64,000 bases of DNA from the NCBI RefSeq assembly GCF_021728295.1, contig NZ_JAKJXE010000001.1, positions 186,001 to 250,000 on the forward strand. The letters are read 5' to 3'. Under the pieces are notes generated by a model. That model was not told the DNA's origin. It saw nothing but the letters and a program-made list of their open reading frames with translations, and ran no database searches. Shown one piece after another: positions 58,132 to 64,000 of the stretch. Position numbers and translations under genes: made by a program. Each line of letters starts with the position of its first letter. Position 1 is the first letter of the stretch. This DNA is from Pseudomonas petrae (lineage in GTDB: Bacteria > Pseudomonadota > Gammaproteobacteria > Pseudomonadales > Pseudomonadaceae).

Positions 58132-58176
58132 TTGAGAGCCATTGATTGAGAGCCATTGATTGAAGGCGCCACGCCC

Positions 58177-58312
58177 CTGTAGGAGCGTGGCATGTCCCGC
58201 GATCTGCCGGGCACCGGCAGCAACCCGACGCGCCCGATCCAATTGACGCGCCGGGGCACGTGATTTTGCTGCCGCTTCGCGCCAGATCGCGGGACAAGCC
58301 ACGCTCCTACAG
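58177..58312. repeat. REPIN between the dehydratase and GntR genes
   Basis: An inverted pair of CTGTAGGAGCGTGGC / TGTCCCGCGATC palindromes about 136 bp long. It is preceded at 58127-58164 by a 14-bp tandem repeat (ATTGATTGAGAGCC, about 2.7 copies) that begins at the dehydratase stop codon. Confidence 0.85.
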
Positions 58313-58393
58313 GTGGAGGTAGAGTCCACCCTTCCGCTTTGTCGCCAATGCTATGATGCGCCGCATTCACCGCTCAGGATCGCCCCGCGCCCC

Positions 58394-59116
58394 ATGGATT
58401 ACCGTAAGCCCTCCGACCGTAAAAGCATGCACTCGCGCATTGTCCAGGACATCGGCATGCAGATTGTCTCGGGCCGCTTCAAGCCTGATGACAAACTCCC
58501 CGCCGAAGCCCTGCTGTGTGAAGAATATGCCGTCAGTCGTCCGGTGCTGCGCGAAGCCACGCGGGTGTTGGTCGCCAAAGGTCTGGTGTATTCCCGGCCG
58601 CGGGTGGGCACAGTGGTCAAGCCGCGCCGCGAATGGCACATTCTTGATCCGGACGTGCTGCACTGGCTGATGCAAAGCTCGCCGCAAAATGAGTTTTTCG
58701 CCCTGCTCACCAGCGTTCGCAGCATCATCGAACCGGCCGCCGCCGCCCTCGCTGCGCAACACGCGACCCCCGAAGACCTCATCGCCATCGGCGAAGCCTA
58801 CGACCGTATGGCCGCCGCGCCCACCGTTGAAGACGTGCTGCAACCGGACCTCGATTTCCACAGCCGCATCGCCGACGCCACCCACAACGATTTGCTCGCG
58901 CACTTGTGCAATATGCTGTCGCTGGCACTGCGCGAGGCGTTGAAGCATTCCAACAAACGCCCGAACCTGCACGAACTGGCATTGCCCCGCCACCGCGCCA
59001 TCCTCACTGCCATCGAAAACCGCGATGCGCTGGGCGCCCATCACGCCACGCTGGTGCAACTGGACGATGCGCGCAACGCGCTGAATGTGGTGCTGGGGCA
59101 AGGCGTGAAGTTGTAG
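58394..59116 (+). CDS. GntR-family regulator, FadR subfamily
   Basis: 240 residues from ATG 58394 (MDYRKPSDRKSMHSRIV). N-terminal winged helix (LPAEALLCEEYAVSRPVLREATRVLVAKGLV, about 38-68) and a C-terminal FCD ligand domain with probable metal ligands (DLDFHSRIAD, ALPRHRAIL, HHATL). A matching TNGTNNNACNA operator lies in front of the dehydratase and MFS genes, so it probably represses them until a sugar-acid intermediate binds. ATG 58427 is an alternative start. Confidence 0.88.
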   Translation: MDYRKPSDRKSMHSRIVQDIGMQIVSGRFKPDDKLPAEALLCEEYAVSRPVLREATRVLVAKGLVYSRPRVGTVVKPRREWHILDPDVLHWLMQSSPQNEFFALLTSVRSIIEPAAAALAAQHATPEDLIAIGEAYDRMAAAPTVEDVLQPDLDFHSRIADATHNDLLAHLCNMLSLALREALKHSNKRPNLHELALPRHRAILTAIENRDALGAHHATLVQLDDARNALNVVLGQGVKL

Positions 59117-59145
59117 CTCTACGAACACGTCGCGTTCATTTCGTA

Positions 59146-59397
59146 GGACCGGCTTCAGCCGGGAAGCCTTTGATCCGCTGTTGATCTCGGCAAAGCGCCC
59201 TCAATCTCAGCTCCACGAAACGACGCTTGCATCCCGTGGGACCGGCTTTAGCCGGGAAGCCTTTGATCCGCTGTTGATCTCGGCAAAGCGCCCTCAATCT
59301 CAGCTCCACGAAACGACGCATGCATCCCGTGGGACCGGCTTTAGCCGGGAAGCCTTTGATCCGCTGTTGATCTCGGCAAAGCGCCCTCAATCTCAGG
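59146..59397. repeat. 93-bp tandem repeat with REP-like palindrome
   Basis: Units start at 59146, 59239 and 59332 (period 93 bp), about 2.7 copies. Each begins with GGACCGGCTT(C/T)AGCCGGG and includes CCGCTGTTGATCTCGGC. The last copy ends at the 3' end of the histidine kinase gene, whose stop is at 59393. The opening of each unit matches the terminal part of the 320-bp dispersed element. Confidence 0.9.
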
Positions 59398-60085
59398 GCA
59401 GATAAATACTGAACAACCCGCCGCCCAAGGCGCCGCCGTTGGCGATTTCGATGTGGCCGGGGATGCCTTTGCGCTGATGCTGTTTTGCGATGTTCGCCGC
59501 GAAATATAAACCCAGGCCGGTGCTGCCACTGTTCTGGTTGATGCCCAGCACGTAGTCGGTCTGCTCCTCGATCATCCGCGCGGGAAACCCCGGGCCGTCG
59601 TCGTTGATGCTGATCACCAGTTGCTCACCGACCTGCCCTGCCGTAATCAACACCTCACTGCGCGCAAACCGAATGGCGTTGATGACCACGTTGGACACCA
59701 CCGAGCCCACCAGCTCGCGATCGAAGAAGCCCGGCAGACCGAAATCATCCACCGCGTAGCGAGCCGTAATGCCCCGACTGACGAGCACTTCCTGATGGAA
59801 GGCCAGTTGCGCTTCGATGAAGTCATCCAGCTCGTGATAATCCGGGCGCAACGGCAGCTGGTTCACGCCCAGCTTGTACAGCCCCAGCAGCTGCACCAGC
59901 ATGCCGTTGAGATGGGCGAACTCGTAATCGATAACGCCCTGATCCGGCGTGCCACGATAGGCCTCGGGAAGCTGCTTGACCCACTGGCTGTGGGCCAGGA
60001 TCAACGACCCCAGCGCGTTCTTCATGTCATGGACGGTGGAAGCAATCACCATGGAAAAGTCGAGCCCGAGATCCTGATCTTTCAT
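59393..60085 (-). CDS. Cytoplasmic sensor histidine kinase without input domain
   Basis: 230 residues from the ATG in the ATGA overlap with the response-regulator gene. H-box STVHDMKNALGS (His near 16), N-box VVINAIRFA, G1 NDDGPGF and G2 STGLGLYFAANI. No membrane segment, PAS or GAF domain, so signal input must come from a partner. The likely partner is the Rec-TPR protein encoded just upstream. The gene's 3' end abuts the 93-bp tandem repeat. Confidence 0.88.
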   Translation of the reverse strand: MKDQDLGLDFSMVIASTVHDMKNALGSLILAHSQWVKQLPEAYRGTPDQGVIDYEFAHLNGMLVQLLGLYKLGVNQLPLRPDYHELDDFIEAQLAFHQEVLVSRGITARYAVDDFGLPGFFDRELVGSVVSNVVINAIRFARSEVLITAGQVGEQLVISINDDGPGFPARMIEEQTDYVLGINQNSGSTGLGLYFAANIAKQHQRKGIPGHIEIANGGALGGGLFSIYLP

Positions 60086-61686
60086 TCGCCGAAAGCCCTG
60101 AGTCGCAGTTTCTGGAAACGCTCGAAGCGCGGGTCGGTCTCCGGCATCTTGCCCACCATCTTGAGACTGTTCTGGCATTCCGCCAGGCTCGCCGCGTCGA
60201 GATTCTGAACGCCCATGTGCAGCAGCGACTGCGCCATGTTCAGCGCGATACTGATGTTTTTCGGTTGCAGGGCCAGACCCTGGCGGAACAGGTCCTGCGC
60301 TTCGCCGAGCTTGCCGGCGCGGTAGCAGCGAATGCCCTGAATGTTGAAATCGATGGCCGCCTTGCCGGCGCCGAGAATCTCGGGATCGTCGGTCTGCCTG
60401 GCGATGTTCTGCATGACCAGCGGATCGTCGCCGTAGATTTCGGCACAGCTTTTCAGAATGCCCGCGCCGGCGTTTTCCTGACCGAGCAACTTGAGCTGCG
60501 AGGCCACCGCCAGTGCCGCGTCGGCGCTGAGAAACTGCTCCATGCCCTCAAGCCGTTCCATCGCCTGCTCGGTCAGCTTGGCGGCCATTTCCGGATCGGA
60601 AGATGCGACGCTGGTGGCTTTCATCAGGCGCGCGCGCACTTGCAGGCCGGCATCGTTTCCGTTTTCCTTGGCCACTTCGGTCAGGGTCTGGTTGATCTCC
60701 ACGCGGGCGCGCGCATCCAGGCCGCGCTCGCCGCCACGGCTGATCAATGCCTGAGCGAAACCCAGGTTGGTTTCCGGGTCCTTGAAGCGTGAAAACTGGC
60801 CTTGGGAAACGGCCTGACGATACGCCTTCGAAGCGCCATCGAAGTCCTCATTTTCCAGCGCCAGCTTGCCCAGCAGACGCTGACGGCGCACGGCGTACGG
60901 CGATAACCGCACCGCCTCTTCCAACATCTTTTGCGCACGCTTGTTATCGCCGCTGGCCACCAATACATCGGCGAGCCCGTCGTACAGCACCGGCATGGCA
61001 TTGAAGGCGCGAATCGCTTCTTCGTACACGGTCTGCGCTTCGGCATTGCGCCCGCGCTTGAACAGCAGCTTGCCCAACGCCACGTACGCCCAGGGTTGCG
61101 GGCGGTCGGCGAGGATCGACTTGAGAAAGACTTCCAGCGGCTCGTGCTGATTGAGGTCACGCAGTGCATCGGCTTTATAGCGCAGGCACAGCGGCGCAAA
61201 GCGGGGGTCCTGTTTAGTCAGCGCGACGCAGGCGGCCAGCACTTCGGTCGGGTTGCTGCGGTCGAGCGCTTGCAGGATCGGCTTGAGCAGGGTCTTGCGC
61301 TGGACGATCTTCTCCAGACGCTGAGCCAGGCTCGCACGGTTGAACGGCTTGGTCAGGTACGCATCCGGCTCCCATTCCAGCGCGCTCATCACCATCGCCT
61401 GGCTGTTTTCGGCGGTGACCATGACGAACACGCTTTCGTGGCTGATCAGTCGATCGGTCATCAGGTCTTCGAGCACCTGCTGACCATTCTTCTTGCCGTC
61501 GCCCAGATTGAAGTCGTGGAGGATGAAGTCGTAGCGCTTCTGCGCGCACATCTTCAGCGCCTCCTCGCCGGTGTCGGCAGTGTCCACCGCCTTGACGCTC
61601 AACTCGCGCAGCATCGAGCGGACCGAACTGCGGAAGTCGGAAAAATCGTCGACGATCAGAAAGGTTTTTTGGTTCCACGCCAGCAT
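60082..61686 (-). CDS. Response regulator with TPR output (Rec-TPR)
   Basis: 534 residues from ATG 61686 (MLAWNQKTFLIVDDFSDF), with AGGA 7 nt upstream. N-terminal receiver domain: acidic pair DD near 13-14, phospho-acceptor Asp in ILHDFNL (near 56), Thr in VMVTAENS and Lys in LTKPFN. The remaining about 400 residues are TPR-like helices (AYVALGKLLFKRGRNAEAQTVYEEAI and others). There is no DNA-binding domain, so output is probably by protein-protein contact. Coupled to the kinase gene and divergent from a chemoreceptor gene. Confidence 0.88.
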   Translation of the reverse strand: MLAWNQKTFLIVDDFSDFRSSVRSMLRELSVKAVDTADTGEEALKMCAQKRYDFILHDFNLGDGKKNGQQVLEDLMTDRLISHESVFVMVTAENSQAMVMSALEWEPDAYLTKPFNRASLAQRLEKIVQRKTLLKPILQALDRSNPTEVLAACVALTKQDPRFAPLCLRYKADALRDLNQHEPLEVFLKSILADRPQPWAYVALGKLLFKRGRNAEAQTVYEEAIRAFNAMPVLYDGLADVLVASGDNKRAQKMLEEAVRLSPYAVRRQRLLGKLALENEDFDGASKAYRQAVSQGQFSRFKDPETNLGFAQALISRGGERGLDARARVEINQTLTEVAKENGNDAGLQVRARLMKATSVASSDPEMAAKLTEQAMERLEGMEQFLSADAALAVASQLKLLGQENAGAGILKSCAEIYGDDPLVMQNIARQTDDPEILGAGKAAIDFNIQGIRCYRAGKLGEAQDLFRQGLALQPKNISIALNMAQSLLHMGVQNLDAASLAECQNSLKMVGKMPETDPRFERFQKLRLRAFGE

Positions 61687-61994
61687 CGAGATTCCTGTCA
61701 CCGGATAAATAGTCGGCCTTGAGGCACTTGCAAGGGCGGCGGTCTCGTTCCCAGGGTCCGGGCAGAGAGGGCCAATAGAGTTGCGACATGACGCCGCTTG
61801 TCCGAGTTATCGGCGGCGCCAAAACAAAACTTAGGCAAAACGCGATGGAAAAACCTCGCCCGACACTCTGCCCCGGCACGCTGCGACCCCATCACCGCCC
61901 GAGCGAAGGGGTAAAGTCCTTGGTCGCTCCGCCGATATCCAGTCATGCAACGCGTGCCCAACAGCCGCAACCCCATTCCCTCCGAGTGCACCCC

Positions 61995-63635
61995 ATGTCC
62001 TGGCTGACCGACCTGAAATTGAAGACCAAGCTCCTTTCGGCTTTCTGCCTGTGTGCGCTGATCACCGTGGTAGTGGGTGTGCTGGGGCAGAGCGGTATCT
62101 CGCGGCTGTACGATCTGTTTGAAAACACGGTGAGCGACAATCTGGTATCGATCGCCAAAGTCGATTCGGTGAAGGCTAACGTCATCGCCACCAACCGCGA
62201 CTTTTTCAAGGCCATCGGACTGAGCGCGCTCAAGGCCAACCCGGACGACATCAACGCGGCAATCCAGTCACTGAAAGAAAACCAGGCCCAGGCCGAGACG
62301 GACTTCAAGACTTACCGCGCCACGCCGCTCGATGCGGATGAAAAAGCCGCAGGCGATGACTTCGAACGCGACTGGGCCGCTTATATCAGCGCCGCCCTCA
62401 ATGCGCTGTCTGTGGCGCAGAGCGGCGACCTCGAGCAAGCCAGCAAATTGGCTGCCACCAGCGTGACGCCCAGCTATCGCAAGACCATGGGCGAACTGAA
62501 ACTCATGATCGAATCCAACATGCGCCAGGCCAACGAACAGGCACAGGCCGGGATTGAAACCGACACTCAGGTGACGTGGGTTCTGATCATCGGTTCGCTG
62601 ATAGCGGTGGTGTGCGCCATTGCGTTGGGGCTGATCGTCACACGAATGATCACCCGGCCGATCTATCAATCGGTGGCAAGCGCCACCCGGGTGGCGGACG
62701 GTGATCTGAGTCAGGCCATCCAGGTCGGCGGCCAGGACGAAACCGGGCAATTGCTCAAGGCGCTGTCCAACATGCAGGGCAGCCTCAAGGGCACCGTTCA
62801 GCAGATCGCAACCGCGTCGGATCAACTGGCGGCCGCGGCTGAAGAACTGACCATGGTGACCGACGACAGCACACGCGGGCTGATGCGTCAGAACGATGAA
62901 ATTCAGCAAGCCGCAACGGCCGTCAACGAGATGACCGCCGCAGTGGAAGAAGTGGCGCGCAACGCTGCAAGCGCTTCGCAGGTATCGGCGCAGACTTCCG
63001 AAGACGCCATCAAGGGCCAGCAACAAGTGCAGCAGGCTGTCACCGCAATGAACACCATGACCGTGGAAATCACCGAATCGACCCACCGCGTCGAAGCGCT
63101 GGCCGGACAGATCCGCGACATCACCAAAGTGCTCGACGTGATCCGCGGGATCGCCGAGCAGACCAACCTGCTGGCGCTCAACGCCGCCATCGAAGCGGCC
63201 CGCGCCGGCGAGCAGGGCCGGGGCTTTGCGGTGGTGGCGGACGAAGTACGTGCCCTCGCCCACCGCACTCAAACCTCCACCGGCGAAATCGAATCGATGA
63301 TCACCAAGGTGCGCAATGGCGCCGACGAAGCCGTGCAGGCCATGGGCAAGAGTCAGGCGATCGCCGTGCATACCCAATCCTTGGCCACCGAAGCCGGCCA
63401 CGCACTGGAACGCATCAGCGAAGGCGTCAGCCAGATGAACGAACGCAACCTGGTGATCGCCAGCGCGGCAGAAGAACAGGCACAAGTGGCCCGTGAGGTG
63501 GACCGCAATCTGGTGAACATCCAGGACCTGTCGACCCAAACCGCAGCGGGGGCGAATCAGACCAGCGCGTCGAGTCAGGCGCTGTCGCGGCTGGCCGTTT
63601 CCTTCCACTCCATGGTGGGCAAATTCACGCTGTAA
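61995..63635 (+). CDS. Methyl-accepting chemotaxis protein
   Basis: 546 residues from ATG 61995 (MSWLTDLKLKTKLL). Two membrane segments (about 12-32 and 190-212) flank a periplasmic four-helix-bundle domain of about 155 residues. A HAMP domain (TRPIYQSVASATRVADGDLS) and a cytoplasmic signalling rod with tip EQTNLLALNAAIEAARAGEQGRGFAVVADEVR follow. No C-terminal CheR-tether pentapeptide. Ligand unknown. Confidence 0.93.
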   Translation: MSWLTDLKLKTKLLSAFCLCALITVVVGVLGQSGISRLYDLFENTVSDNLVSIAKVDSVKANVIATNRDFFKAIGLSALKANPDDINAAIQSLKENQAQAETDFKTYRATPLDADEKAAGDDFERDWAAYISAALNALSVAQSGDLEQASKLAATSVTPSYRKTMGELKLMIESNMRQANEQAQAGIETDTQVTWVLIIGSLIAVVCAIALGLIVTRMITRPIYQSVASATRVADGDLSQAIQVGGQDETGQLLKALSNMQGSLKGTVQQIATASDQLAAAAEELTMVTDDSTRGLMRQNDEIQQAATAVNEMTAAVEEVARNAASASQVSAQTSEDAIKGQQQVQQAVTAMNTMTVEITESTHRVEALAGQIRDITKVLDVIRGIAEQTNLLALNAAIEAARAGEQGRGFAVVADEVRALAHRTQTSTGEIESMITKVRNGADEAVQAMGKSQAIAVHTQSLATEAGHALERISEGVSQMNERNLVIASAAEEQAQVAREVDRNLVNIQDLSTQTAAGANQTSASSQALSRLAVSFHSMVGKFTL

Positions 63636-63714
63636 CCGGCGCGGCGTTCCGGCCCCCGGCCAGCCAATCGCCACCCTGAGACAAAATGGCGTATTGACTA
63701 GTTTGCCACCCGAT

Positions 63715-63787
63715 TTGTCGAAAATGACATTTCGGGTACAATCCCCGCCCGCCGCAGGGGATGGACCTGATGACCAGGTCCTGCGGC
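63715..63787 (+). promoter_or_regulatory. Promoter and leader hairpin of the next, unseen gene
   Basis: TTGTCG (63715-63720), 16 bp, TACAAT (63737-63742) resembles a sigma-70 promoter. Directly after it GCCGCA...GGACCT, 7-nt loop, AGGTCC-TGCGGC (63751-63787) forms a hairpin with one internal bulge at the very 5' end of the predicted RNA. Confidence 0.4.
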
Positions 63788-63916
63788 AGATGATGTTTAC
63801 TCAAGCTGCTGATTCCAATGATCGAATAAAAAGCACAGCACCGAGGGACATAGAACACGAGGCCGACCTTTTCACTGGCCTCTTGACCCTTCCTCCTCGT
63901 TTTCCGAGAGCGAAGC

Positions 63917-64000
63917 CTGTCTGACGTTCGCGCCGCACGCTGGCGCCCGGCACTGCAGGACGTTGCGCGACGAATGCTGCAGGCGGATAACTTTCTATCT
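63917..64000 (+). CDS. Possible 5' end of a gene running off the right edge
   Basis: An open frame reading LSDVRAARWRPALQDVARRM continues to the window end with Pseudomonas-like composition. No ATG, GTG or TTG stands in frame between the upstream stop (63884) and this point, so it would need CTG 63917 or a later ATG near 63974. Product not recognisable. Confidence 0.25.
   Translation, partial: MSDVRAARWRPALQDVARRMLQADNFLS

Noticed and set aside
59146..59397. CRISPR array
   Set aside because: The 93-bp units are tandem and nearly identical throughout, with no unique spacers, and no cas genes are present.
63694..63699. TTGACT as a -35 element
   Set aside because: No -10-like hexamer lies 16-18 bp downstream; the TTGTCG/TACAAT pair nearby is better.

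Overview
The window is chromosomal DNA of a Pseudomonas, most likely of the fluorescens/syringae lineage. The evidence is the clpX-clpP-tig block, the tRNA-Leu/His/Arg cluster beside folD, a 1618-residue NAD-dependent glutamate dehydrogenase, intrinsic ampC, a GTG-started acnB, and very dense Pseudomonas-type REP/REPIN palindromes such as TGTAGGAGCGCGCTTGCC. Most of it is core genome. There is no rRNA, CRISPR array, integrase, transposase or prophage.

Layout. 0-3 kb: protein quality control (clpX partial, clpP, tig) and three tRNA genes. 3.4-4.2 kb: folD. 4.3-12.7 kb: a six-gene ABC importer operon of the GlpSTPQUV (glycerol/polyol) type, divergent from a sigma-54 enhancer-binding regulator. 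The space between them holds a -24/-12 promoter, seven TGAACA copies and Crc/Hfq-like A-rich motifs. 13-17.7 kb: glnS-cysS, and divergently ppiB-lpxH. 17.9-22.8 kb: a MarR-controlled tripartite EmrAB/NodT-type efflux operon with two operators. 23-25.5 kb: miaE, ampC and a DUF1289 protein. 25.6-28.6 kb: acnB behind a long, strongly structured leader. 28.6-36 kb: a repeat-rich stretch around a GNAT acetyltransferase and the NAD-GDH gene, with three copies of a roughly 320-bp dispersed element. 36.1-43.5 kb: a small orphan acidic protein, then a MoxR/Bat (aerotolerance-type) operon. 43.7-48.6 kb: sbcDC. 48.7-49.9 kb: a eukaryote-like cyclophilin and a GST. 49.9-51 kb: three very small secreted or membrane proteins that I do not recognise. 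51.2-53.1 kb: a periplasmic beta-propeller lactonase and a DUF5629-like protein. 53.2-59.1 kb: a sugar-acid catabolic cluster (FAH-fold AraD1/GguC protein, MFS carrier, IlvD/Edd dehydratase, FadR-type GntR regulator) with a decayed second carrier. 59.1-63.6 kb: a 93-bp tandem repeat, a coupled response-regulator/histidine-kinase pair and a chemoreceptor.

The most unusual signals are these. (1) A dispersed element in three full copies has hairpin arms that change together between copies, and its end also forms the 93-bp tandem array at 59.1 kb. (2) The two importer ATPases have lost complementary catalytic motifs, which predicts one consensus and one degenerate ATP site. (3) A regulatory region for that importer can be read directly (sigma-54 promoter plus TGAACA array). 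(4) The acnB leader folds as a closed multi-hairpin structure. (5) The 49.9-51 kb stretch encodes tiny unassigned proteins. Functional statements rest on motifs and family knowledge; no database search was run.
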